Shown here piece by piece: positions 1 through 6,961 of a DNA stretch of 14,830 nucleotides; the first letter of the stretch is position 1, and the number at the start of each line of letters is the position of its first letter. A model generated the notes under the pieces. That model was not told where the DNA came from. It saw only the letters and a program-made list of their open reading frames with translations, and made no database searches. The translations under genes and the position numbers were made by a program. Origin of the DNA: an uncultured Clostridium sp. (lineage in GTDB: Bacteria; Bacillota; Clostridia; Lachnospirales; Lachnospiraceae); assembly GCA_938036545.1 (NCBI GenBank), contig CALHQJ010000109.1, positions 1-14,830 of the forward strand. Direction: 5' to 3'.

Positions 1-1
1 C

Positions 2-649
2 GTAAAAGAGTACTATCTGGAAGAAAACGGAGGAATTATTTTCCCCAATCCCAATGCGCCTACCGGCCTTTTGATGCCTTTAGGAGAGGTAGAAGAAATT
101 GTGGCAAAGAATCCGGCCTCAGTGGTAATTGTAGATGAGGCGTATATTGATTTTGGAGGTCAGTCAGCAGTTTCTCTCATAGACAAATATGATAATCTGC
201 TGGTGGTTCAGACCTTTAGTAAATCCCGTTCTATGGCTGGCGTCCGAATTGGATTTGCTCTGGGACAGCCAGAGTTGATTCGTGCCATGTCTGATGTAAA
301 ATATTCTTACAACTCCTATACCATGAACCTGCCTTCACAGATATTAGGGGTAAAGGCACTGGAGGATGAGGAATACTTTCAGTCGACAACCGGAAAAATC
401 ATAAAAACCAGAGAGATGGCCAAACTCCGCCTTAGAGAGCTGGGCTTTTCTTTTCCGGATTCCCAGGCTAATTTTATTTTTGCAACCCACAGTACCAAAC
501 AGGCAAAAGAGATTTTCCAGGCATTAAAGGATAACCATATTTATGTCCGGTATTTTGACCAGCCGAGAATTGACAATTATCTGCGGATTACAATTGGAAG
601 CGATAAGGAGATGGAAGCATTGTTTTCCTTTCTGGAAGAATATCTGTAA
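2..649 (+). CDS. hisC: Histidinol-phosphate aminotransferase, 5' end outside window
   Basis: PLP-dependent class I/II aminotransferase that converts imidazole-acetol phosphate and glutamate to histidinol phosphate in cytoplasmic histidine synthesis. About 215 C-terminal residues are visible; the family usually has about 350, so roughly the first third lies upstream. Seen in order: PNPNAPTG with the PLP-contacting Asn, DEAYIDF with the Asp and Tyr that hold the cofactor, the Schiff-base Lys in TFSKSRSMAG (codon 221-223), and a late LRITIGS segment that carries the family's substrate-binding Arg. The set of motifs favours HisC over the related CobD-like decarboxylases, but the missing N-terminus leaves some doubt. 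The TAA stop at 647-649 lies inside a short repeat remnant (647-681). Without that remnant the frame would continue through one Val codon to a TGA. No other his gene is in the window, so the upstream context is unknown. Confidence 0.88.
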   Translation, partial: VKEYYLEENGGIIFPNPNAPTGLLMPLGEVEEIVAKNPASVVIVDEAYIDFGGQSAVSLIDKYDNLLVVQTFSKSRSMAGVRIGFALGQPELIRAMSDVKYSYNSYTMNLPSQILGVKALEDEEYFQSTTGKIIKTREMAKLRLRELGFSFPDSQANFIFATHSTKQAKEIFQALKDNHIYVRYFDQPRIDNYLRITIGSDKEMEALFSFLEEYL

Positions 650-681
650 GCGGGCAAGAAGATGCATGGCTGAACGGTTAC
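647..681 (+). repeat. 35-bp solo end fragment of the 150-bp structured repeat family
   Basis: This segment holds one arm of hairpin 1 (AGCGGGCAAGAAG) followed by the terminal repeat ATGCATGGCTGAACGGTTAC. It matches, in reverse complement, the left end of the element at 3215-3364: about 28 of 29 bases agree from CTGTAAGCGGGC to GCATGGCT and just beyond. It also resembles the right end of the element at 6776-6925. It is bracketed by the direct repeat GAATATCTG (638-646 and 682-690), the first copy being the last codons of hisC. It supplies the hisC stop codon. It may be a deletion remnant or a mobile half-element with a 9-bp target duplication; the sequence alone cannot decide. Confidence 0.75.
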
Positions 682-714
682 GAATATCTGGTATGACAAT
701 AAAAGAAGGTGAAC

Positions 715-1881
715 ATGATGACAAATGGAGACAATAAAAACGGGGCTCATTATGCCAGACTTTTGTTAAATATTTTGATTCCTGCCGGAGGGACCCTTCT
801 GGCCTGTATATTTCTGCCTAAAGTTCTCCGGTTTTTTATGCCTTTTGTAATCGGCTGGATTATCGCCATGATTGCCAATCCGGTGGTGCGCTTTCTGGAA
901 AGCCGATTAAAGGTAGTGAGAAAGCACGGTTCCGTACTGGTGATGGTTTCCGTACTGGCCATGGTTATTGGAGCTATGTATTTGCTGATCAGCAAACTTC
1001 TGTCTGAGGCATCAGGCTTTCTTCAGGCCCTGCCTCAGCTCTGGGCAGCCTTTCAGACAGAGGTTCGGGAGATTGGCAGTCAGTTGGACAGCATGTTTGC
1101 CTTTTTGCCGGACCAGCTTGGCGTCCAGCTTCGGGCAATTGCGGATAATCTGGATTCCTATATAGGAGTCCTGATCCAAAATGCAGCCACTCCTACGGTA
1201 GAAGCTGCCGGAAGCGTAGCAAAAAGCCTGCCAAGCATTTTAGTCAATACGGTAGTGGTGATTCTGTCTTCTTATTTTTTTATTGCAGAGCGGGATGGAA
1301 TTTTAAATTTCTGGAAGAAATATATGCCGGAAAAGAGTAAAAAGCATATGAGCAACATGCGGAAAGATGCCCTGCATCTGGTGGGCGGCTATTTTATGGC
1401 CCAGTTTCGGATTATGTTTGTAGTAGCTGCAATTTTGACTGTAGGATTTCTGGTGCTTCAGGTTCCTTACAGCCTTTTACTGGCTCTTCTCATTTCTCTG
1501 CTGGATTTTCTTCCTGTATTTGGAACCGGCACAGTCCTGATTCCCTGGGGGCTGATAAAGCTGCTGTCAGGAGAGTATTATATGGCAGGAGGCCTGATTC
1601 TTCTTTATATTTTAAGCCAGTTTATCCGTCAGGCTATTCAGCCTAAAATCGTAGGGGACTCTATGGGACTTCCGCCTTTGATGACTCTGGTGTTTTTATA
1701 TATCGGTTTTAAAGTAAGCGGATTAGGCGGAATGATTTTAGCCGTTCCGGTAGGATTGGTATTTTTAAACTTATATAAATATGGAATTTATGATTCTATG
1801 ATTGACAATCTAAAGATTTTCGTCCATGATATAGATGAATTTAGAAAGACACGAGAGGAAGACCAGAAAAATGGAGAATAA
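715..1881 (+). CDS. AI-2E family (UPF0118/YtvI-like) membrane transporter
   Basis: Polytopic inner-membrane protein of the AI-2E family (PF01594). Characterised relatives export the AI-2 signal or act as Na+/H+ antiporters, while YtvI homologues belong to sporulation gene sets; the substrate here is not known. It is about 388 residues. Two N-terminal membrane segments and one at about residues 80-100 are followed by a soluble or amphipathic stretch (about 100-180), then five or so C-terminal helices. The C-terminal part contains the family-typical PFVIGW-like N-terminal turn, LLDFLPVFGTG and the Pro-rich QPKIVGDSMGLPP region. The start is ATG 715 or ATG 718. A GTG at 709 is also in frame but falls inside the AGAAGGTGA ribosome site, so it is unlikely. 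The 3' end overlaps the MATE gene by 11 bases. It lies 65 bases after hisC, with a repeat remnant between them. Confidence 0.85.
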   Translation: MMTNGDNKNGAHYARLLLNILIPAGGTLLACIFLPKVLRFFMPFVIGWIIAMIANPVVRFLESRLKVVRKHGSVLVMVSVLAMVIGAMYLLISKLLSEASGFLQALPQLWAAFQTEVREIGSQLDSMFAFLPDQLGVQLRAIADNLDSYIGVLIQNAATPTVEAAGSVAKSLPSILVNTVVVILSSYFFIAERDGILNFWKKYMPEKSKKHMSNMRKDALHLVGGYFMAQFRIMFVVAAILTVGFLVLQVPYSLLLALLISLLDFLPVFGTGTVLIPWGLIKLLSGEYYMAGGLILLYILSQFIRQAIQPKIVGDSMGLPPLMTLVFLYIGFKVSGLGGMILAVPVGLVFLNLYKYGIYDSMIDNLKIFVHDIDEFRKTREEDQKNGE

Positions 1882-3217
1882 TTTAGATACCGATCAGATA
1901 AAAGAGCTGGTATGGCGGCTGGCGTTTCCGTCCATGCTGGCTCAATTTGTCAGCGTATTTTACAGCATTGTAGACAGGATGTATATTGGAAACATAGCGG
2001 AAATCGGAGACCTGGCCCTGGCAGGAGTGGGGATCTGCGGCCCTATTGTCACCATGATTTCTTCTGTGGCGTTTTGGGTAGGAATTGGAGGCTCCCCTCT
2101 TTTAAGCATCCGTTTGGGACAAAAAAATGAAACCAAGGCAAAGGAAATCCTGGCCAACTGCTTTTTGCTGTTAAGCGTAATGTCTGTAGTGATTACAATT
2201 TTATCCCTGGCGTTGAAAAACCAGCTGTTAATCTGGTTTGGAGCCAGTCCGGCAGTATTTCCCTATGCAGATGATTACATTACGATTTATCTTATGGGAA
2301 CCGTATTTGCCCTTTTATCCACAGGCATGAACCAGTTTATTATCTGCCAGGGCTTTGCAAAGGTGGGAATGAAGTCGGTTCTGCTGGGGGCAGTGCTGAA
2401 TATTATTTTAGATCCGATTTTTATCTTTGGATTCCATATGGGAGTATCCGGCGGAGCGCTGGCTACTGTAATTTCCCAGATGGCTTCCTGTATTTACGTC
2501 CTGCGGTTTTTATTCAGCAGCCGTCCGATGATACGAATTACCTTTGGCGGCTATGATTTCAAGGTAATGGGACAGGTATTATTGCTGGGTCTGACGCCCT
2601 TTTTAATTATTGCATTTGACAATATCCTGATTATTTCCCTGAATGCTACTATCCAAAAATACGGCGGAGCTGGACAGGGTGATATGCTGCTGACCTGCAA
2701 TACCATTTTGCAGAGCTTTATGCTGATTGTAACTATGCCTCTTTCCGGTATTACAGGAGGAACCCAGACGATTTTAGGGTATAATTACGGCGCAAAAAGG
2801 CCGGACAGAATTAAAAAGGCGCAAAAGCACATTCTGGCTCTGTCCCTGGCTTTTACGACCATTATGTTTGTGGCAGCCCAGTTTCTGCCCCAGTATTTTA
2901 CGCTGATATTTACCAGAGATCCGGAATACATTCAGATGACCGTAAGGGCTATCCGGATTTATTCCCTGATGATTATACCGCTGGCGGTTCAGTATACCAT
3001 AGTAGACGGATTTACCGGCATGGGAATTGCAAAGGTGGCGATTTCATTATCTACATTCCGAAAGCTGATTTACTTTGCAGGCGTATTTTTAATTCCTGTC
3101 TGGTTTGATATTACCAATGTGTTTTATACAGAGCCGATTTCAGATTTGATTTCGGCAATCGTTTCCAGCATTGTGTATGTCCTGTTAATCGGCAGAATCG
3201 AAGACGGCAGGCTGTAA
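1871..3217 (+). CDS. MATE family multidrug/toxin efflux transporter
   Basis: A 448-residue protein of the MATE (MatE, PF01554) family, matching the usual length for twelve transmembrane helices in two six-helix bundles. These secondary transporters export cationic drugs or metabolites using Na+ or H+ gradients; the substrate cannot be told from the sequence. Visible signatures are the N-terminal LAFPSMLAQFVSVFYSIVDR segment, GVGICGP in helix 2, the LGQKNETKAKEIL cytoplasmic loop after helix 2, LDPIFIFGFHMGVSGGALAT, and in the second half PLSGITGGTQTILGYNYGAK, the partner of the first loop. ATG 1871 was chosen over an upstream in-frame ATG (1835) because it gives a normal MATE N-terminus; an AGAGGAAG ribosome site lies before it inside the previous gene. 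The 11-base overlap with the AI-2E gene suggests coupled translation. Its TAA stop is the first triplet of the following repeat element. Confidence 0.92.
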   Translation: MENNLDTDQIKELVWRLAFPSMLAQFVSVFYSIVDRMYIGNIAEIGDLALAGVGICGPIVTMISSVAFWVGIGGSPLLSIRLGQKNETKAKEILANCFLLLSVMSVVITILSLALKNQLLIWFGASPAVFPYADDYITIYLMGTVFALLSTGMNQFIICQGFAKVGMKSVLLGAVLNIILDPIFIFGFHMGVSGGALATVISQMASCIYVLRFLFSSRPMIRITFGGYDFKVMGQVLLLGLTPFLIIAFDNILIISLNATIQKYGGAGQGDMLLTCNTILQSFMLIVTMPLSGITGGTQTILGYNYGAKRPDRIKKAQKHILALSLAFTTIMFVAAQFLPQYFTLIFTRDPEYIQMTVRAIRIYSLMIIPLAVQYTIVDGFTGMGIAKVAISLSTFRKLIYFAGVFLIPVWFDITNVFYTEPISDLISAIVSSIVYVLLIGRIEDGRL

Positions 3218-3364
3218 TCAGTTTAGCCATGCATCTTCTTGCCCGCTTACAGCGGACAAGAAGCGTCGGGCGTCTGCCCTATGAAGATTCAGACAGAAAA
3301 ATTCTTATGAAAACAAGTTTTCAACGCTTTTTTCTGGCTGGATCTTCGCATGGCTGAACGGTTA
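3215..3364 (+). repeat. 150-bp intergenic structured repeat element, copy 1
   Basis: No coding sequence. It is bounded by imperfect inverted repeats, TAATCAGTTTAGCCATGC (3215-3232) and GCATGGCTGAACGGTTA (3348-3364). Hairpin 1 pairs 3235-3247 with 3251-3263 (CTTCTTG/CAAGAAG outer stem; 12 of 13 paired, a C-A mismatch at pair 8, loop of 3). Hairpin 2 is GGGC-GTCT-GCCC (3268-3279). Hairpin 3 pairs 3283-3301 with 3329-3347 (19 positions, one U-G, one A-G mismatch), with an inner palindrome TGAAAACAAGTTTTCA (3308-3323). The copy at 6776-6925 has the same length and parts in the opposite orientation. It could be a MITE/REP-like element, a structured RNA, or a bidirectional transcript stabiliser or terminator; the T run at 3328-3333 after the inner palindrome would permit some termination. 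Confidence 0.8.
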
Positions 3365-3394
3365 TGGAAAATTCTTACGTTTATATGAAAATTA

Positions 3395-3424
3395 TTGATA
3401 GCACCTAAGAAGACATGTTAGAAT
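3395..3424 (+). promoter_or_regulatory. Sigma-A-type promoter for the cell-wall block
   Basis: The -35 box TTGATA (3395-3400) is followed after 18 bases by TAGAAT (3419-3424), with a TG two bases before the -10 (an extended -10). Transcription would begin near 3431, about 35 bases before the L,D-transpeptidase start. The site lies just outside the 150-bp repeat, so the repeat separates the MATE transcript from this one. Confidence 0.6.
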
Positions 3425-3453
3425 GAAGAGAAGCATAAAACTGAAGTTTCATA

Positions 3454-3468
3454 AAGGAGAGTGGCTTG
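3454..3468 (+). promoter_or_regulatory. Ribosome binding site that selects a TTG start
   Basis: AAGGAG at 3454-3459 is followed after six bases by TTG 3466. The first in-frame ATG (3499) has no ribosome site ahead of it, and the GTG at 3461 is out of frame and soon hits a stop. The TTG is therefore the likely start of the L,D-transpeptidase gene. Confidence 0.7.
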
Positions 3469-5322
3469 AAGGAAGAAAAGATTGAATCAGAAGCAAAAAT
3501 GAGAGCAGGACGAAAAGAGATGATAGGGATTGCGGCAGCCTGCAGCGCTGCTGCCCTGTTATGCGGAACTGCGTCATTTTACATAGTAAAGGCCCAGTAT
3601 TATGAGGAGCATTTTTTCCCGAATACCAGGGTCAACGGAGTTCTGGTAGAAGGCTGTACGCCTAAAGAGGCGGCCGTTCAGATTGCCAGAGGGCTGTCCG
3701 ATTATGAACTGACCCTGATTTGCCGCAATGGAACAGAACGAATTCGAGGCGGTGAAATTGGCCTCCATGCAGAATTTGCAGATGATTTAAAAGAGATTAT
3801 CCGGGACCAGAACCCATATGCATGGGGAAAAGGAGTCATAAATCCAGAAGAATTTACCATTCCTACGGTAACTCTTTTTGATGAAGAACTTTTTGATAAG
3901 GCCATAGACGGATTATCCTGCTTGACAGGAGAAGCCGTAACAGAGCCGGAAAATGCCAGGATTTCTGACTATATTCCAGGTGTAGGGTATGAAATCATTC
4001 CGGAGAACCAGGGACAAAAACTGGACAGAAGCAAGGTAGAACAGGCTGTTTTAAAAGCAGTTCTTGCCATGGAAACGGAGATTGATTTGGAACAGTCCGG
4101 ATGCTACCTCTCTCCGCAGATTCTGTCAGACGATCCCCAGCTTCATAAACAGTGCAGTCAGTTAAACCGGCTGGTACAGACTGTGGTTACCTACCAGTTC
4201 GGAGATAAGCAGGAGATCTTAGACGGCACAATCACCCACCAGTGGATTAGAGAAGGAGAGGACGGTTCTCTTGCTTTAGACAGTGAAATGGCAGCCAGGT
4301 ACGTATCCGATCTGGCTTCTAAATATAACACAGCCTATACCTCCAGATATTTTCAGACCAGCTATGGTCCTGTGGTCAAGGTAAGTGGAAGCTATGGATG
4401 GCGGATTAATCAAAAAGAAGAGACGGCCCAGCTTATGCAGATTCTGGAAGAAGGAAACAGCCAGTCCAGAGAGCCGGTATATTTCCAGAAAGCAGCATCC
4501 CACAGCGGAAATGATTACGGAACGACTTATGCAGAAGTCAATCTGACGGCTCAGCATATGTTTTTTTACCAGGACGGGAAAAAAGTGCTGGAGTCCGATT
4601 TTGTTTCGGGCAATGTGAGAAAAAATCATACCACGCCGCCAGGGATTTTCGGGCTGACCTATAAGCAGAAGGATGCAGTATTAAAAGGCGAAGGCTATGC
4701 CAGTCCCGTAGATTTCTGGATGCCCTTTAACGGCGGAATCGGCTTCCATGACGCTACCTGGCGATCCAGCTTTGGAGGTTCCATCTATAAGACCAATGGT
4801 TCCCACGGCTGTATCAATATGCCTTATGCCAAGGCCAAGGAGCTGTACAGCCTGGTGTATACCAATGTTCCTGTGATTTGCTATAATCTGGAGGGAACAG
4901 AAAGTGGGAAAGCCACAAATGGAGGCGCAGCTTCTAAACCGCAGAAACCGGCTCCGCCAAAACCCCAGCCGACAGCGCCGATTCCGACTCAGCCAGCACC
5001 TACCCAACAGGCTCCTGTGCATCCGGATCCAGGGCCTGCAGGGCCGACGCTTCCGGCTCTGCCAAATGGAACCGGAGAATCAGGCCCTGTGATTACTCCA
5101 GTTCAGCCGACAGAAGGAGGGACGTCAGAAACTCCGGCTCCGTCAGAAACTCTTCCGGCAGCCCCTTCCGGCCCTCACCAGGAAACAGGCGGTGTTGTGA
5201 TTACTCCGGAGGAAGAAAGCAGGGAGACAGGGCCAAAACAGGAAACCAGCCAGATCGGGCCAGGAGCGACAGCTCCGGCCCTTCCCGCAACCCAGCCGGA
5301 AATCGGTCCTGGAACAGTATAA
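3466..5322 (+). CDS. Membrane-anchored L,D-transpeptidase (YkuD) with PG-binding domain and Pro-rich tail
   Basis: Extracellular enzyme that should form L,D (3-3) peptidoglycan crosslinks or attach proteins to the wall, using tetrapeptide stems as acyl donors. Of its 618 residues, 1-19 are cytoplasmic and charged and about 20-40 form a membrane anchor. About 45-330 carry a VanW-associated peptidoglycan-binding region (PG_binding_4-like; note YEEHFFPNTRVNGVLVEG). About 350-475 form the YkuD catalytic domain. Catalytic residues are visible: His428 in GFHDATW, then SHGCINMP with His447 and nucleophile Cys449. Residues from about 485 to 618 are a Pro/Thr/Gly/Glu-rich low-complexity tail with two related VITP segments. 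There is no LPXTG or choline-binding repeat in it, and its role is unknown. TTG start. It is followed 25 bases later by the dacF-like gene, whose product would generate its substrate. Confidence 0.9.
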   Translation: MKEEKIESEAKMRAGRKEMIGIAAACSAAALLCGTASFYIVKAQYYEEHFFPNTRVNGVLVEGCTPKEAAVQIARGLSDYELTLICRNGTERIRGGEIGLHAEFADDLKEIIRDQNPYAWGKGVINPEEFTIPTVTLFDEELFDKAIDGLSCLTGEAVTEPENARISDYIPGVGYEIIPENQGQKLDRSKVEQAVLKAVLAMETEIDLEQSGCYLSPQILSDDPQLHKQCSQLNRLVQTVVTYQFGDKQEILDGTITHQWIREGEDGSLALDSEMAARYVSDLASKYNTAYTSRYFQTSYGPVVKVSGSYGWRINQKEETAQLMQILEEGNSQSREPVYFQKAASHSGNDYGTTYAEVNLTAQHMFFYQDGKKVLESDFVSGNVRKNHTTPPGIFGLTYKQKDAVLKGEGYASPVDFWMPFNGGIGFHDATWRSSFGGSIYKTNGSHGCINMPYAKAKELYSLVYTNVPVICYNLEGTESGKATNGGAASKPQKPAPPKPQPTAPIPTQPAPTQQAPVHPDPGPAGPTLPALPNGTGESGPVITPVQPTEGGTSETPAPSETLPAAPSGPHQETGGVVITPEEESRETGPKQETSQIGPGATAPALPATQPEIGPGTV

Positions 5323-5347
5323 TAGTTTGAAAAGGAAAGACAGGATC

Positions 5348-6778
5348 ATGACTATAAAAAAGCTAATCAGCAAGATATTAATGTTATCGCTCATAATTTT
5401 CCTGATTGGAGGAACACCTGCTTTTGCAGCCCCTGCCTGGACTGATGATTCCGGCGTGGTGTTAGAATCAGAAGCAGGGATTGTGATGGACGCCCAGTCA
5501 GGAGCCGTTATATATGGAAAAAACAGCAAAGAACAATATTTTCCGGCCAGTATTACAAAGATTATGACAGCCCTTCTGGTGCTGGAAAATTGCTCCCTGG
5601 ATGAGACGGTTACGTTTTCAAGAGACGCCGTATACAATGTGGAATCCGGCAGCACCAATGCAGGAATTGATGAAGGAGAGCAGATGACCGTAGAGGACGC
5701 CCTCTATGCCATGATGCTAAAATCCGCAAATGAGGCGGCAAACGCCCTGGCAGAGCATGTGTCAGGAACCAGAGAAGCGTTTGGAGAACTGATGACAGCC
5801 AGAGCAAAAGAACTGGGATGCCAGAATACCAGCTTTAAAAATCCCAGCGGATTAAATGATCCGGAACACTATACCACGGCAAGGGATTTTGCCCTGATTG
5901 TTCAGGCGGCCTGGAAAATGGAAGAATTCCGCAAGATAGAATCCAAATTGTCTTATAAGCTCCCTCCTACAGCCAATGATCCAGAAGGACTGACTGTCCG
6001 CCAGGAACACAAGATGATGCTGGAGGACTGGAGCCGTTATTACGATCCAGACGTAAAAGGAGGAAAGACCGGCTATACGACTCTGGCTGGCAATACGCTG
6101 GCAACCGTGGCTGAACGGGACGGCAGAACGCTGATTGTAGTGATTTTAAAGGGAAGCAAGCTGGATCACTATACTACTTATACCGATACCAGACAGCTGT
6201 TAGATTATGGTTTTGAGGGATTTGTCAACTACAGTCCGTCAGCAGAAGAGACCGATTTAAACGGACTTACAGAAGCTGTAAAAGGAGCCGGAGTCACAAT
6301 TGGAGAGCATTCTAAAATTGTAATTGAACCAGAAGGGGCCATTACGGTTCCGGCTGGAGCAGCCTTTGGGGATGCAGTCCGCACGGTTTCCACAGACCTT
6401 TCTGGAGCAGATGCGCCGGAAGGAGCTGTGGCCCGTCTGGATTATACTTATGAAGGACGTCCGGTGGGAAGCGCCTATGTCAAGACCGAGCAGACAGTTT
6501 TGCCGGAAGAGCCGGCAGAAACGGAAGAGCCGGATGAAACTGAGACTTCCGGACAAGCGGCCCCAGGCTCTTTGCCAAAAGGGTTGTTCATTGGAGGCGG
6601 TATTGCAGCCGCCGCTGCTGTTATCGGGATTCTTATATGGCTTCGTACCCTTCAGCTAAAGAAGGAAAGAAAAGCCAGGGAAGAACGGATGCGGGCCCGC
6701 AGGCGCAGACTTTCCGAATCCGGAGTATCCATGGAAGAATTTGATAAATTACTAAAGGAGAAACGAGAAAAAAGGTAA
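5348..6778 (+). CDS. dacF: D-alanyl-D-alanine carboxypeptidase, DacF/PBP5-like (serine-type)
   Basis: Low-molecular-weight penicillin-binding protein that removes the terminal D-Ala from peptidoglycan pentapeptides outside the membrane. It has 476 residues from ATG 5348, which lies 8 bases after AAAGGAAAG; an upstream in-frame TTG (5327) would put charged residues before the signal and is less likely. The signal peptide is about residues 1-29, with likely cleavage after AFA. The three active-site motifs are intact: SITK (Ser68, Lys71), SAN (126-128) and KTG (240-242). A PBP5_C-like beta domain follows (about 290-385), then an acidic Glu/Pro/Thr linker. Instead of the usual amphipathic anchor there is a true membrane segment near residues 412-432 and a strongly basic cytoplasmic tail. 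It is probably co-transcribed with the preceding L,D-transpeptidase gene. Its TAA stop is the first triplet of the next repeat. The symbol is by family similarity; dacA/dacB-type naming is also possible. Confidence 0.9.
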   Translation: MTIKKLISKILMLSLIIFLIGGTPAFAAPAWTDDSGVVLESEAGIVMDAQSGAVIYGKNSKEQYFPASITKIMTALLVLENCSLDETVTFSRDAVYNVESGSTNAGIDEGEQMTVEDALYAMMLKSANEAANALAEHVSGTREAFGELMTARAKELGCQNTSFKNPSGLNDPEHYTTARDFALIVQAAWKMEEFRKIESKLSYKLPPTANDPEGLTVRQEHKMMLEDWSRYYDPDVKGGKTGYTTLAGNTLATVAERDGRTLIVVILKGSKLDHYTTYTDTRQLLDYGFEGFVNYSPSAEETDLNGLTEAVKGAGVTIGEHSKIVIEPEGAITVPAGAAFGDAVRTVSTDLSGADAPEGAVARLDYTYEGRPVGSAYVKTEQTVLPEEPAETEEPDETETSGQAAPGSLPKGLFIGGGIAAAAAVIGILIWLRTLQLKKERKAREERMRARRRRLSESGVSMEEFDKLLKEKREKR

Positions 6779-6925
6779 CGATTCAGGGCAGCGGGAGATC
6801 TGGTGGAAAAGCAGCGTCAAGCTTGTTTGTAAGCGGCTTTTCCCACCAGATCTCACATCGGAGGAATCTCCGGTGCTTCTTGCTCGGCAAAGCCGGACAA
6901 GAAGATGCACTGTCCTGAATAGTTA
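6776..6925 (-). repeat. 150-bp intergenic structured repeat element, copy 2 (inverted relative to copy 1)
   Basis: It is bounded by inverted repeats TAACGATTCAGGGCAG (6776-6791) and CTGTCCTGAATAGTTA (6910-6925), which match at 14 of 16 positions. Hairpin 3 pairs 6795-6812 with 6836-6854 (18 bp, one bulged C). Hairpin 2 pairs 6856-6863 with 6868-6875 (8 bp including one U-G; loop GAAT). Hairpin 1 pairs 6876-6888 with 6892-6904, again CTTCTTG/CAAGAAG with a 3-base loop and a C-A mismatch at pair 8, exactly as in copy 1. The hairpin order is reversed relative to 3215-3364, so the element reads in the minus orientation. The sequences of hairpins 2 and 3 differ from copy 1, but pairing is kept. 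No open reading frame or T-run terminator is evident. Confidence 0.8.
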
Positions 6926-6961
6926 TGAAAAAAATAAAAATTTAGGAAAAGAGAGAAAAAT

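Noticed and set aside
3308..3333. Inner palindrome plus T run of repeat copy 1 as a simple intrinsic terminator for the MATE gene
   Set aside because: The palindrome has almost no loop and an A/T-rich stem, with several bases before the T run. The same T run also pairs in the longer hairpin 3, so a plain terminator is not the best description.
5143..5658. A 171-codon minus-strand open frame across the transpeptidase tail and dacF start
   Set aside because: It runs opposite two confidently assigned genes and across their junction; no ribosome site or protein family features.
6926..6961. A promoter just before the LCP gene
   Set aside because: The stretch is A-rich but no -35/-10 pair with acceptable spacing could be identified.
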